In this document: one piece after another, positions 1 through 13,300 of the stretch
How positions within the stretch are numbered: position 1 is the first letter of the stretch
Layout: every line of letters begins with the position of its first letter
Assembly: GCA_965178125.1 (NCBI GenBank)
Contig: OZ237761.1
Location: 682,001-746,000 of the forward strand
Length of the DNA: 64,000 nt
Direction of reading: 5' to 3'
Origin: Bilabrum cf. latius
Taxonomy: Eukaryota > Bigyra: Bicosoecida > Bigyra > Bicosoecida
The notes under the pieces: model-generated
Seen by the model: only the letters and a program-made list of their open reading frames with translations
What the model was told of the DNA's origin: nothing
The model's database searches: none
Translations under genes and position numbers: made by a program

Positions 1-88
1 AGCGCCTGCCACTGCCATGATGACGATCAGACCCAAAGATTCGATCCGCTGACCAAAGTTTCGCTCAATAGCGAGAACGCTTTGTACT

Positions 89-1561
89 ATGAATAATCTT
101 GGCTGTGGACTTGTGCCATCGATCGCGCTGTGCGTGGTTTTGGCTCTTTGTTAGACAGGGAGGTGCAAGTACGCTACAACTGCAACAGAGCCTCCGCTGC
201 TGGTCGACAACAACACCAAGGCGATTATAGCACCCAATGTTCCACCGATACCTATCGGACTGTGGGCGATGACGCACGTGTCCCTTCCTGCAGAGGATAA
301 GCACGGCAAGAACTTGCCGCTGCTCAACCTCACAGAGGCTCGCAAGATGATTCGCAACGACTACATCGTTGGCGTGTCCGTAGAATTCAGCCTGTATGAC
401 GTGTGGCCAGACCAAAATAAACCCCCGAGCATGGATCGCGTGGCACAGCACATGCAGGTAATCGACGAGGCCTGCGAGGCCGAGGGCAAGGCTCGCGGCT
501 GCCTGCCTTTCTTCCTCAAGCCCTTCCTGTCCAACCTCCCCACGTGGATGGGCACCGTGCCCCCTCTCTCCATGGGCCGCAACCAGGTGGGCATGCGGGT
601 GCTCGGCGCTCCCACGTCGTGGCAAGGTGTCATGACGAACGCGACGGTTCCACTGTCCTGCGACCCCGCCTGGCACTCCATCCTGGATCGGGTGCTGGAC
701 GCGATCGACGCGTGGCTCGGGGAACAAGACGCGCGAGTCACCCGCGTGCCCATTGTGCATTTCCTGGGCCCACTCATGACCTCGCTGCAGATGAGGCCAG
801 GCCCACAGCCCCTGTTCGACTACCTCAGCGCCGCACCGGGCGTCAACGATACGCTGGGCTGGGGCTGGAACAAGGAGTGCCACATCGACGCGTGGGTGCA
901 GAGGGCCCGCCGGTTCGGGGACGCGAGCCGCTGGCCGCACGTGGGCAAGCGGGCCTGGGCCTTCGACTTCACCGTGCTGCCGGCCAAGTCCAACAACGCG
1001 TCGTTCGTGTTCTTCGACACGGCAGACCAGACCAGGCCCCTGGATGCGCTCGAATAGTCGCACCCGCTTGGACCCGGGGCAGTGCTCGCAAAGACAGAGT
1101 CGCTTCACGTGAACCTGGACTTCAACCACACCCACAGCACGTGCAGCGCCATCCCGCCCGCCAACGATTCCGGATCCCACGCCAGCTTCCAGGAGGCCTA
1201 CATGGACGAGCCCCTGGGCGTGCCCTACCAGTTCATTGGCAACCGCACGTGGAGGCACGGCTGGGAGGATTTCTCCCCCATCGCCATGCCAGCCCTGCCC
1301 GGCAACCGCACGGCGGTGCCCTCCATGTACCCCCTCGCGGTTCTAGGGAACAACTCGCTCTACCGGGACATCGGGCCGGGGCTCATCGACCCGGTTGTTC
1401 CCCAGGGAACACTGTGGGCGGAGGTATGGCAGTGGGAGGCAGCCGACCCGTGGGGGGCCCCTGCCTGCGTGAGCGGGGACGCCCTTGCAGCCGGCATGCG
1501 GGAGTGGAACCGGCGGCTGAGAGAGGAGTACGTTGCATCTGTGCGAGCCGCCGCGCTTTGA
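89..1561 (+). CDS. Secreted N-glycosylated protein of unknown function (two in-frame TAG)
   Basis: The reading frame opens at ATG 89 and runs to TGA 1559-1561, giving 490 codons. It crosses in-frame TAG at 152-154 and 1055-1057. The start was chosen because the first 21 residues (MNNLGCGLVPSIALCVVLAL) form a clear signal peptide, and the first TAG falls right at the predicted cleavage region. The rest is rich in N-glycosylation sequons (NLT, NAT, NDT, NAS, NHT, NDS, NRT, NNS), which fits a secreted or lumenal protein. There is no obvious transmembrane helix after the signal peptide. Tryptophan-rich stretches such as GWGWNKECHIDAW suggest a folded enzyme-like or carbohydrate-binding domain, but I do not recognise the family. 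The sequence keeps the same character on both sides of TAG 1055, so the gene is one unit and not two short ORFs. The boundaries are fairly sure and the function is unknown. Confidence 0.7.
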
Positions 1562-1666
1562 GGTTTTCATCTCGCACCGGAGCGCGATGGCGCTGGGGCA
1601 TCATGCCGCTGCAGGCCGGCCGCTGGCATGCTGTCCACGTGCCTCGGTACACAGGTGGGGGTCGAT

Positions 1667-2083
1667 TCAAGTCAGGGTCTTGGCGAGCTTCGCGCTGGGA
1701 GGGGCGAGCACGGTCTTCCATGCCTTGCGGCTGGCTTCGATGGCGCGATCGTGGTCGCCCTCCGCGCTCGCCAGCATGGCGAGCGCCTGCTCGGCCCACC
1801 CGTGCGCTCCTCGCCGCATGGCCCGGTCCATGCCGTAGGACTACAGGCAGTGCAGGCTGCAATCGAGCTTGCCAACTCTTGTCACCAGTGCGGAGGCTCC
1901 GCGAACCAAGGGTGCCCCAGTGGCCTCGCAACGGACCAGCGCAATCTGCGTGATGGGGCAGTAGTGCATAATGGCAAGCAAGCGGCAGGCGGCCGCTGCA
2001 CCAGCGACACCGTACTCCGACTGAACCTACTTCTGCGAGTGGTTTACCAAGTTTGAGCACTATTCTCCACCTGGGCAGTATAA
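1667..2083 (-). CDS. Small hypothetical protein, 5' end uncertain (three in-frame TAG)
   Basis: On the minus strand the frame ending at TGA (1667-1669) is free of TGA and TAA up to position 2084, with TAG codons at 1841, 2027 and 2060. The C-terminal part reads as a helical, tetratricopeptide-like segment (AEQALAMLASAEGDHDRAIE, then ASRKAWKTVLAPP), preceded by a Cys/His-containing stretch (MHYCPITQIALVRCEATG). A possible start is the ATG whose first base is 1969, giving 100 residues, but the protein-like sequence extends further upstream. A 5' exon or an alternative start is therefore likely. It is convergent with the secreted-protein gene on its left and divergent from the WD40 gene on its right. 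Several longer ORFs overlap it in other frames; I prefer this frame for its protein-like composition. The family is not recognised. Confidence 0.4.
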
Positions 2084-2146
2084 TCAACCTACCGACTGAA
2101 AGCTAGTTGGTCACATTCCTCACGCGAATCGACAGCGATACATCGG

Positions 2147-4201
2147 ATGATCCGACCGCATCTGACGGTGGTGCTGGACGACCAACTCCAAAATCTAGCT
2201 AGAACACAAGGTATTTATACTTTATGCGGACCATTGCGCGTCTGCAGAGGACCGTGTAGGCAACTGCAACTTGCCGCAAAAACAACACGCAACCTTCGTG
2301 AGCCGCGGCAAGTCAATCGGCACGTTCAGTCAGACGTTTCCGATGTCCCTGTCTGGAGGAGATAGGCCATTATTTGAAGATATCGTGGGTGCAGCTCGTT
2401 TTGTTGTTCCGACGACGAGAGACGATCCGGTAGAGGTGTTTGAATGGTCAGGCTGTGGTACCAGCTTGGCTGCCGCAGTTGGGAAGGAGCCGAGCATCTT
2501 CCGACTCAACCCAGAAACTCTAGAAGTAAGACAGTACTAGAAGCCTGATAGGACGTCATCTCGAAGCTACAGCTGCATAGCGAAGTCATTCTGTTTTTTT
2601 CCTTCGGATCCACGGCTGCCGATCCCTCGCAGCTCAAGCACCAGTACAGGCTGCGCAGCCACAAGCAGGCATTATCTTGTATGGCATGGTCGCCTGGAGG
2701 TAGTCGGCAGCTGCTTGCCACTGGCGACAAATCTGGGGTCGTGTGGCTGTGTGACATGGAAACGTTCGCCTTTGTCGGCAAAGCTGGCTTGACTGCCGGT
2801 GCAGACGAAGTCACCGCCATTGCGGTCTCGCCGAAGGCCATGCATGTAATAGTGGCAAACAAACGCGCGCAGGTAGCCATCCTGGACTTCGAGAAGCGGG
2901 TTGTCATGAAGAAGGTGCAGTGGGCGAGCATGCCGCGCGACCTTGCCTGGGCCTGGCCGGACCAGGTGCTGCTAGCCACAGGCAGGCAGGGCGATGTAGA
3001 CCAGGGGTTTCTGGAAGTGTGTTCCATCCACGAAGCACCTGCCGCATCCCCCTCCTCGTCTTCCTCCTCCTCGTCAGCAGCCGCCGCCCAAGCACCCACG
3101 CTCGTCACACTCCGGCGGCAGAGCAGCGTGGCGGTGCACGCCGGGGAGGCCCTGGGCCTGTCTGTGAACGCCTCCGGGACACTGGCCGCCACCGCAGGCA
3201 GCGACGGCGTGGCTGCGATCACCGACCTGGGCGAGATGGCCTGCGTGGCCGCCCACGACCGGGCGCCCATGGGTGTCCTCAGCGTGTCGCTGTCGCCATG
3301 CGGCCGGCTGCTGGCCTACACGGCCAAGGAATGCGACGCGGAAGTGGTGCGTGCAGCCGATGGCGCCCTCGTGAGGAGTGTCCCCTACACGAGCGGGTCG
3401 AGGTGCATCCGATTCCATCCGGGGGGCAGGGGACTTGCCGTCTCGGCCACCGGGGTGCACGTCGCTGGGCCCGGCCTGGAATCCGCGGCGGGGGCTAGAG
3501 GAATTACCCCCGCTGCGGGGTCAGAGAGCGGCGGTCCTGGTCCAGCGGGCCTCGGCTCTCGGTTCGACAGAGTGGGTGCGGCTTCTGCGGGCGAGCCCGG
3601 GCCCCCGAGGAAAGGTGAGCTGCTGTGGATGCCACTCCCAGATGTTCCGCAGACCAAATTGCGCGGCGCCGCGAGGCCCAGCAGCCTTGGGTCCGGAGCC
3701 ATGCACGGTGCAGCTGAAGATCTCGCCCTGGCCCCTCCCGAGGCAGCCACGGGCGAGGTGGTGGCAGGGGGGGAGGCGCTTGGAGGGAAGGGGTCGGGCG
3801 GCGCGGCTGGTCTGGTCGGGGGTGGGGGCATGGGGTCCTCTGGCCGGGCCGGGGACGGGGCGAGCGGAGCCCGGGGAGGGCGATGGGGAGCGGTCGCGAC
3901 GGGAGGCGGCAGCGGGGCCGGCGGGGGCCAGGTGGGAATGTCGGATGGAGCTGGGCCTGCCAGCTCGATCCCGAGCGCGAGCGCGAGCTCTGGCAGCAGG
4001 TGGGCCGGGGACCGCGGAGGCGGTGGTTACTCGCGCGGCGGGGGTCAGTACGCAGGGAGCAGCGGGGGTCAGTATGCTGGGAGTCAGTACGCCGGGTCAC
4101 GAGGTGCAGGCGGCGGGCCATACGGAGGTGGCAGGGGCTTAGGCGCCTCGGGAGGGAGCGGGCCTTACGGCGGGGATCGGTGGGGCGGCAGAGGGCGATA
4201 A
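2147..4201 (+). CDS. WD40-repeat protein (THOC3/TEX1-like) with Gly-rich RGG-type tail
   Basis: I model three exons: 2147-2210, 2260-2525 and 2552-4201 (TAA stop). The introns are 49 nt (GTATTT...GTGTAG) and 26 nt (GTAAGA...GATAG). Each splice restores the single frame that carries the WD40 blades. Blades are visible as FEWSGCGTSLAAAVGK, LSCMAWSPGGSRQLLATGDK, VTAIAVSPKAMHVIVANK, LGLSVNASGTLAATAGSDG and LSVSLSPCGRLLAYTAKE. The order and spacing of the later blades resemble THOC3/TEX1, a subunit of the THO mRNA-export complex, but this is pattern recognition and other seven-blade proteins are possible. The last ~230 residues are Gly/Ser/Ala-rich with RGG, QYAGS and GGGY repeats, typical of RNA-binding or condensate-forming tails, and are not part of canonical THOC3. 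No TAG occurs in the exons. The N-terminal exon is less certain than the rest. Confidence 0.65.
2526..2551 (+). other. Ultra-short (26-nt) spliceosomal-type intron
   Basis: The sequence between codon GAA (ending 2525) and codon GAC (starting 2552) begins GTAAG and ends TAG. It contains TGA in the downstream frame and TAG in the upstream frame, and its length shifts the frame by two. Removing exactly these 26 nt joins two WD40 segments in frame. Other acceptors nearby do not restore the blade-encoding frame. RNA evidence would be decisive. Confidence 0.55.
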
Positions 4202-4348
4202 ATCAGGGATACGGTTGATATGTCGGAATGTAGCTTCAAGTCACTGTACCTACACTTGACTCTTTTCCACGGATCATTAGAGCCGTAGATCCCGGATCTC
4301 CGTCGGATCTCTACCCAATGGGTGGTTGTAATCCGGACTCTGCAAAGG

Positions 4349-7300
4349 TCAAACTCCTTCGGAAGCTCCGCTGCTTTCATTCCGACCCCCGCGGAACCCA
4401 GATTCGGAACGTGAGCTCTCCATTTCTTCCGCCTCGTCCGCTCCCACGACATCCAGCTCGCTGCGGTCCTCCAGCACGTCTCCATCTCCAGAGCGAGGAA
4501 ACTGCAGGCTCAGGCCCTCCTCAAAGTCCGCCACGAGGCTTGCTCTCACTCCAACATCGCCACCACCACGGCTCTTGCCCCACGGCCCTGCATCCCTCCC
4601 AAGCGATCGGCCGGCCATTCCCACTGCCCCCGCCTCGTGCAGCGCCTCTAGGTCAAAGCCGCTCCTGGCCAGCTTTGCGCGCTCCTTCCGTCTCCCGTCT
4701 CTGGCCTCTCTCTCCCTGTAGGATTCGCCCCGCTGGACCAATCGCTGCAGCCTGCCAATTTCCTGCTAGGAGGCACCCGAGACGAATTCAAGGTGCTGCT
4801 CAAATTCGGGGGACCGAAGCTTGCTCGCGACGCTCTCCCTAGGCTTGGGGATACCCGGAACGTTGCCAGCCGACTGCGATCGGCTGGCCCTGATGGTTCC
4901 AGCCCTGCTAGGTTCAGCTCTGCCCCCTTCTGCTGCCTCGTCCAGAGTCTCCTCCACCTCGTCAAGCACCATGGATCCACCCCTGTGCTCAATAGATCCA
5001 GATGCTAAGATCGCGTGCTCGTCCACGGACCGGGACCGGAGCTATGACACCCTTCCGAGCGACCGGACCGACTGCATCTCGTTGTAGCGAACCGCAGCGC
5101 GGCTCCCTTGAGGCCTGCGAACCTCGCCTACTGCTGACGTTTCCCTGCGGACATCCGATCGCGCCATGGCTGCTGACAAAGAGAGCGGCATGGAGCTGCC
5201 ATGTGTGCCCCCGCGGTGGATTCGCGGCTCCCGGGTATCGCCAGCACGCATCACGCCAGCAGTCCCAGTCGTGGGGTTCAAGGCGCCGGCAGCACCCGCA
5301 GGGAAGCTTTGCGCATCACCTACTACGCCTTTTTTGTCGCTCCGGTCGAGCGAAGCCTCGATATCCGTGACGTTCGCAGGGTCTCGCGCACTGTCAGTCC
5401 GATCCTTTGTTGCCTCCGGCTTGGATGGCGCAGTCACATCTCGCTACGCTGCGAGTCTACGAATGACTGCAGGTCTCATGCGGTACATGCTATCCGTCAT
5501 CTGAAGAAAAGACTAGTGAGTGAACGCAGCAACTTCCTCTGCTGACGGCTGAGCCACGCTCATCTGGGCATATCGAAGCATGGTCACCGCGCTGTCGTGC
5601 GAGTCAAACGTAACGGGAGGATTTCGGGTTATGTGCTTGCCGACTCGACTGAGAGGAGCACTGCTATTGAAGATGGAGTTCCACTTCACCTTGCCTCTCA
5701 AAAAGGCGTGGGCCCGCAGGGTCGGCACTCCACCTTTCTCAACGGAGCCGATCCTCTCACTGGGCACGGCCTGCAGAAGGCCCCTAAGGAAGTCCAGAGT
5801 GGCTGGTTTGGTGTTCTTCGGCAAGCGCTCCCACCGTATGTCCCCCCGCAAAATCGCCTGGGTGACCTCGCCTCGCGACTCCCCTGCAAACGGAATGCGC
5901 CCTGCCAGGCAGCGGAACGCCAGCACGCCGAGCGACCAGAGGTCCGAATCGAACGAGGCCTTCCGCAGCATCACCTCAGGCGCGATGTATGCAGGTGTGC
6001 CTGCCACCTAGTTGATAAATGGGCGTTCTAGCCGGTACACAGGCGAATTGAAAAGGCTAACTAGCGCCGCATCTCTCCGTCGTCGTGCTGCGGGCTGCAA
6101 GGAAGTCGCGCTGCGACTCGCACTCGAGGATCCGCGGCTCCGACTATCCTGCAGATTGTCGTGGCCGTGCATGCTGCTTCGATCTTGTGACGACAGCCCA
6201 CTGTGAACTATGCCACGCGCATTCCACCCCAGCTTATAATTGCTGCTGGCTGCATAGCCGCGGCCATGACCTTCATTCCCATTCTCACTCACAGTGTCGG
6301 CTCTGTCGACATTCACCTTGCTTCCAGCTGGAGCCGCTATTGGGGAGCTCATCTGGCCCCGTATGGGACCCTATTTGCCCGAATTATCGGTGACAACTCG
6401 CTGAGCCATTCGCTCTTCCGCCGTAACTGATTCAGCCCTAGGCAAGGCAGCCAACGCGAGGGCAGAGTTCAGCTTAATTTCGTCGCCAGAGCCGCTCGAC
6501 CGATCCGCTGCCTGCAAGGTATTGCTGTCGCCACTACTACCGAGGCTTTTTGACGCAGTTTGTCGGCTAGCACGCGCAAGGGTGTCGCGCGTGTCCCTGC
6601 CGAGGTCCTCCAAGTAGGATGCAACCGCTAGGCTACTAGGATCCCCTCGAGTGGTTCTGCGCGTCTGCTGCGCGCCGTCAGATCCGGAAGCATCTCCCGC
6701 TGGTTCAAATAGATTTGCGTACAACACAGGCATAGGATGCACGCCGCAGGCACGAGCCTTCTTGAGCGCATTGCGTATCGCAGATGCTTGGACGGATTGA
6801 CCGTGCTTCCGCCCCATCGCTGCCGCATTCGCGGCCGTAGTGTTCTGATCGTTTGACGCAACTCCTGTTCGGCGCATCATGTCGCGCAGTCGCACGAGCA
6901 TCGGATCCAGCTGCACGTCGTGAAAGTGAAGGGCAGCAGCTCGTGATAGAGCAGGCTATAGCACGAGCTCCGAGTACGCGATAACAGGGGCCGACTCCGC
7001 CACGACGTCTACAGTTGAGCAGTGCTTGGCTGCAGCAGCGAAGATTCTCCGGCGGGTCTGTTCGTCGGTTCCTTTCGCGGCCACCAGGACAATATGCGGT
7101 ATGCACTTCCGGGCTACGAACGCCTCACGCCCTTTCGCCTCGACAAGGCGTGCCCCTTCAGAGCCCACGGCGGGATGTGTAGACGCCCGCATTCCACCCT
7201 GTCCGGGCCCGGCAGCCGAAGCTCGCCTAGAGTGGCTATCCATAACAGCTTCCCAGGCTCGCAGCATGGGCATAAGCTCGGCGCACAGCACACTGGCCAC

Positions 7301-10300
7301 CTCCGGACTGTCCACATCTGTTACAATGATTTCGTCGAAGAGCCAGCCCTCGCTCTTGATCGCGTCGTAGAGGTCAGGCGAGCTGTGCACCATCGAGGGC
7401 ACGATGTGGGCCGCATGATCAAGAAACCAGTATAGCGAGCGGTGCTCTCCCATGGCCCCCTGTAGCTTCTGCTGTGCGTCAACGTAGCCTTGAATGGGAT
7501 CTTCAATCGCTCCTGTGGCTTCATCGCCTTCTGCACCTACTTGCGGCGCGCTGCCCGCCTGCAGCTGCAGCTTCGAGATGACGCCATGGTACGCATCACT
7601 GGCGGAAGGTGGCAGGTCTAGCTCGGGCTCGAGAGCAGCGTTGCTCGCTTTCAGGAAGGCAGCCCTCCTCGCCTTCCGACTCATGGCTCGAAGCCTGGCC
7701 TGGGCCACGTATGCATCGTCTCGAGAGTCGAATACAATGATTGAAGCGACACGGGGTGCAGCCGCCACCTTTCCGATGGCCCAATCTTTTCCAAATGGAC
7801 CTGCTGATCGAAATTGGCTGCGTTGCGTTGCCTCATCGACGAAGGTGTCCCACGCATGGCTCGGGTCGCCGCTACCGTCGAAGACTAGTGGGCCAGCGTC
7901 AAATATTCCCTATCGAGTAGCTGAGGCCTGCATGCTCATCGACGGGGATAGCTGTCGCAAGAGCGGAACCAAACCCTACGAGGACTTCTCACACCTGTAC
8001 TCGGCAAGGAAGTTTTGCTAATGTATCGCGTGGCCCTGTCCCACGGCTGTGGCGGCGGCAGCGGCGGCGTTGGCAGCCGGCTTACGCTTCCGGGCGCGTG
8101 GATGAACCCTAGGTGCCACTGTCTGTGCCAACGGTTCTAGCGGAGTCTCTTGACCGCTGAGTATCTGGCTGAGACCGAAATCAATGAGGACGGGCTGTCC
8201 ATTCGAGGCTCGAACCATAACATTGCCCGGCTTGATGTCACGGTGCACAATTCCATTGCTGTGCAGCTCCTGAAGCGCACTAATTAGTTGTGCCACCAGC
8301 ACTCGCAAGGCATCCTCGGACATGCGCCCCCTTCCTCGTATCATCTCACCCAGTGTCGGACCGTCCACATACTCGCTGGCCAGGAAAATCCGTTTTTGGC
8401 TGGAGATACAACAAAAGAAGCGAGGCAGGCACGGGTGGATCGGTAGCTAGGACAGAACGTTGAGCTCTGCCCTCAGATGCCTTCTTCTCACTCGCTTGGC
8501 TCTGAGGATCTTGAGCGCCATGCTGGTGCCAGAGGGCAGGTGGCACGCCTGGTACACAGTGCCGAATGCTCCCTTTCCTAGCAGCCTCAGCAGCTTGAAT
8601 TCAGCGAAGGATATCGGAATATCATCCAAGTCGTCTTCCAAATTTGACTGACTCGTGGCTTTGGACGCAAGGGTCGTGCCGTCAAAGGTGAAATCGTGCG
8701 TGTCGTTGGCGTGGTGCTGGAGCAGTGCGCTGACTTTTCTGTCCCAGACAGCAGGGGTCATGAGATGCCGATTTGCTGGATCCGATGAAGCAATATCTAC
8801 CTGTTCTTCTTCACCTGTTGCAGCTGACTATCCTGTGTGCTCGGCTTTCGGGTGACTGGGGACTCCTCCAATGCAATTTTGATCTCCACGGGACCCCCCC
8901 GCGGCATGGTCTTGCGGATTTGTGTCAGTGTCGAATACTGTCAAGTCCTGCTGGGAGAGGCCAAGAGTTACATAATTCCAGGCTTGCACTCCCACCATGG
9001 ACTCCATATCGTCCTGATCCTCCACCATGGGCCTCCAAATACTGACCAGGAACTTGCTGCCGGTATCCTTCATGGTCCTAGTTGTGATCCATCGGCTCAC
9101 GGCCACTGGTCGGTCCTGAATTGCTTCAGTCCTCCCCGCTCCACTTGCTGTCGGACGTTCCAAGATGTGTTGGATGCTCTCAAGCGGCAGCACAAGCTCT
9201 CCCGGTAGATGCTTGCTCGCGCTTTTGCACAGCATGGAGAGCACAGACGGGGGGACGCCATCGCACTGTATCGCTGCTCTGCCCATCTCGGTAAACACTG
9301 CGGACGTTCGCTCCGGTACTGCTGCATACTGCGAGCTTGATGCTCCCATCGCACTTCCAGAGGCACCACCAGGGTGCGTTTCTTCGCCCGACAGCGATCT
9401 GGCCTGCTCAATTGCGCTAAACTAGGCCTGGTCCAGCCGGATGCCGGCACACGCTGCCACTGCGCTAAGCGTTGTATATCCTAGTCTTTCCCGGTACTGC
9501 ACCGCCTGCGTTACCTATTGCTCCTTCGTTCTGTTTGAGTCATGCGCTTGCGCTATCCTTGCAAGATCCTCCTGGAAAAACGAAGCGTAAGGGGTCTAGC
9601 CCAGCATCGCATCTGGAGACCGGCGCAGTATGCGGGCTGCCTCATCGCTGCCAAACAGATAGGTTGCCTCGGCGTCCATCTCGTGGGCGCACACCACCGC
9701 TGTCTCATTGTTGACCCGGACGGCGGTCATTACCTCTTTGAGCATGCGGACGAGTCGCTTGCCGTCAGCCCTGGAGCCTCCTTTTCCAACTAGGGCGGCG
9801 GAGGCTCGATCGAGCCTGGCGGTGGTAGCTGGAGGAAACGGCAAGTAGTCTGACTCCGAGTCGCTAGTTCTGTCCGACCCGGAGACAGACCCAGTGTCAT
9901 CAGCAGGCCCGGTGGGCGCGGATCCTAGGGACTACTCTCGATTGCTTCCTCTTGTATGAGCCAGGCTGCTCGCGGCCGCGATGCACAGGCGGAGCACCTG
10001 TTCGTGAGTACCAGGAGTCCACCGGTACAGATGCAACGCACCAGCAGCGTCTCTACGGTTGCCCTGCTGCCATTCCAGACGAGGCTAGGTCCCGCTCCGC
10101 AGCGTCTCGGCGTTTCCTGGCGCAGAGGCTCCAGCCCGTGCGCGGACGTCAGAAGAGCGCCGGCTGGAGTAACTGGCCGCAGACACTGTAGGCACGACGG
10201 CCGCGGCAGCCATGGCTGCATTATCACTCGTCCCCTACTTGTTATTCACGGGCAATATCGCTATGGACCCACCTGACATGAGGCGCACAAATCCAGGCGT

Positions 10301-13300
10301 TGAAATTCCACCTAAGTATTTGCCGCTGAGACCGTGCCGCATCAGCGGCAGCCGATCCACAAATATGGCCTCGATCGAGGGGCTCACCGCGATGAGCTGA
10401 GCCATGGCGCGGTTAGAGCACACCACTACGGACCCGTTCCGCCTCGGCACCTCTAGCGACGCTCTTGCTGCAATGGCCAACGAGTCGTCGATTGTGCTCC
10501 CATGCAGATCCCAGGCCTGGTGCCCCCCTGCCGCAACCATCTGGGTCGGACCGACGTGAAGCGCGCATGACACCGAGAGTTCGATCTTAAGCCGACGCGA
10601 TAGAAGGTACAGGGCAGCACTCACGTCGGACGCCGATAGCAAGCCACGAGCTGCAAGCAGCCGCGTGCTGCGTGCACTTGATGACCAGGACAATTGCGCA
10701 TAATTCGAGCACGCTTCATCTTCCGTGGGCGTCCTGTGTGTGCCTCCATCAAGTCCAAATACCGTCAGCACTCCCTCTTGAGATACCCTGACCCGTCGTC
10801 CTTCTCGACGCAGGCTAGCTGCTTCTACCACGGCGCACACCTCACGAGTGATTCGAAAAAGAGCGGCGGGGCCGATCAGTGACAGCAGGTCCTTCACGTG
10901 GTTGAGGTGCACAGCCACCACTGCTACGGGCGGGGTGGCCAGCGATAATCCTACGCGTTGCTTTGCAATGGTGCTGCGCTACGAGGATGTTAACGCGTTT
11001 CCACTATGGCCACCACCCGCATCCGCGTCCGTGTCAAAATCGCGCCAGTAGTCGAGGAGCTGGCCGGGCAGGACCACGCTTAGTGAGGACTGTATCACCT
11101 CTGTGCGCTCCTGTATCGCTTTGCGTAGGCGCGCTAACTCAGGCACTGCAAAGCGTTCTACAGCGGCTCCTTCCTGCATAACTATGAATCGCCATAGCCC
11201 TGCTAACAACGGCACACCACCAGCTCGGATGGCAGACAGTATCAGGTGGGATTGCCTGCTTCGTGTCGATACTGGGATGTAGACGTGATCCATGCACACG
11301 TCAGTGGCGCCTACTATGTCGAGCGAGGTCCTCCAGTATACGTTGCCGATTGCAAACCCATGTCCAAGCAGGATAACTAGGACGGAAACGGCTAATGGTG
11401 CACCCTACTAACCCCAGAGTGCCGGAGAAAATAGAACGGTAAACTCGATGAAATATACCCCCAGCCAGACGATCTGCATTCCATCAGCAACCAAAACGGC
11501 CAGACAGGACGTGTCTCCATCGCTTATGACAAGTCGAAATGCCAAATTATTGGCAGCCAAGGCAGCCAATCCGCATAATGTGTTTACAGCACACACGAAG
11601 ACGGCCCCGGTGCCGTACTGCGAGCACGGCCGAGCGCAGACGCTAGAGCTTGGGTATAGCCGTTCATCGATCGGACGCTTTCCTGAGTAGATGCAGCCGC
11701 ACCTACAAGCGCGGATTGCGATCCAACTGCAGATGGAAATCGAGCTCTCGCGCGAAGGTGTGCCCCCCGCCCAATCCAGCAGACGAGGAAGCCCGAATGT
11801 GAGGAGTGGCGCAATAACAATTATCTGCAGGACGACCCCTATGAGATCAATCGCTGGTCTGGCCGTGGCCAATGCTTCTGGAGTGCTCTGCCCCAGTGAT
11901 CTTGCAAATTGGAGTCTGCGCCAGAACGACAAAACCGTGTCGATGTACAAAATAATCCCTAGCAGCACGACGAAATACGGAGACGCAGCCACCTGCTGCA
12001 GGTATCCTATGGCTGACTGGGAACCCCCATCCGCACTTGGTGATCCTTGCTTAAGGTGGTGCGAAAATGGCAACGAGTCCTTTTTAGAAGGGGAGGAGCT
12101 CGCAGCAGCAACAGCAACAGCAGCAACAGCAGCAGCAGTATCATCAGCATCAGCAGTTGCACCACCACTGTCAGCTGGGCCGCCCAGCTGTTCCGATACC
12201 GACGAGCTCACCCTACCGGCATCTGCAGATCTACGTACTTCAAAACTTGGCGGAGTCGGCGCTGCTGGCGAAGTATGGCCGACAGCCGTGACCTGACGGT
12301 CTACTTGAGCGGCACTGGCAGCAGCAGCGGATTGCACCGACTCGGAAAGCTCGGTTGCTGCTGTGAGCTAAACAACAGCTCTAACCTTGGGATCCAAAGC
12401 ATATCGGTGTTCTACTTGCTTGCGGAACAGCTTAAGCACATCATCAGACACACCGGTGGCTAGGTGTAGCACTTTGGCAAGCCTGCCCTCCTCATAGCTC
12501 TGGCTGCGGGAGCCATCTCTGGCTCTGCGGCGGGCGATCCACGACTTGGATTCGGCTGCGGCATCCTACGCTGCGTCCTGACCCTGGTCTCGCATTTCGT
12601 TTGCTGGGGCCACGATTGACAGCAACGAGTCGCTATTGGACGCCAGTGAACGAGGACTCTGCGGCTCGCTTGACTCTGACTCGGACATCTATCTATCGCG
12701 CGGTCGCACCCTGGTGGTGCCTCCTCCGCGCCCGTCGGCCACTCTGATGCTATGGTCGACGGACCGAGCGAATATCCTCTCTGCATCGTCCTGCATGCTG
12801 GAAAATAAGTTAGATCTCGACTACGTGGAACCACCAGGAATTTCAGGAACCACTTCTGGGCGGCTGCTTCTGCCCATGGCACGGGGCGCACCGATTCGGG
12901 TACCAGCCGCCTTCTTCAATAGAGCTGCATCGCGCGAAGTATCTTGTTGCTACTGATGCACGCTGCCGACTTCACGATAGGATTCAAGGATATCGCATAT
13001 GGCCGCAAGCTTGCCGCGCGGCTTGGCTCCGTCTAGACCCGCTTGTATAGATCCGGAGCTGTGCCGCAGCTGCAGGGTCGCGTCGTGCTGCCTTGCCCCC
13101 AAAACACCGTCACGGTCCGAGCCTCGGCTTGCAGTTGCCTGGGATGTTGAAGCCGTAGAATACCGCATGGCCTTCAATTTACCAGAAGCACTGCGTTCGC
13201 GCCGCTGTAGCCCAGCCGGTGCGGCCGAGTCTATGCTCTTCGCAATCCGCAAGCCGAGAACCGCGCCCGGTTTGACCAAGTGCGCAGACGGTTTCGTGGA

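Noticed and set aside
1383-2087. 234-codon minus-strand ORF overlapping the secreted-protein gene
   Set aside because: It overlaps a better-supported coding region on the other strand and has Arg/Pro/Gly-rich shadow composition. I prefer the 1667-2083 frame.
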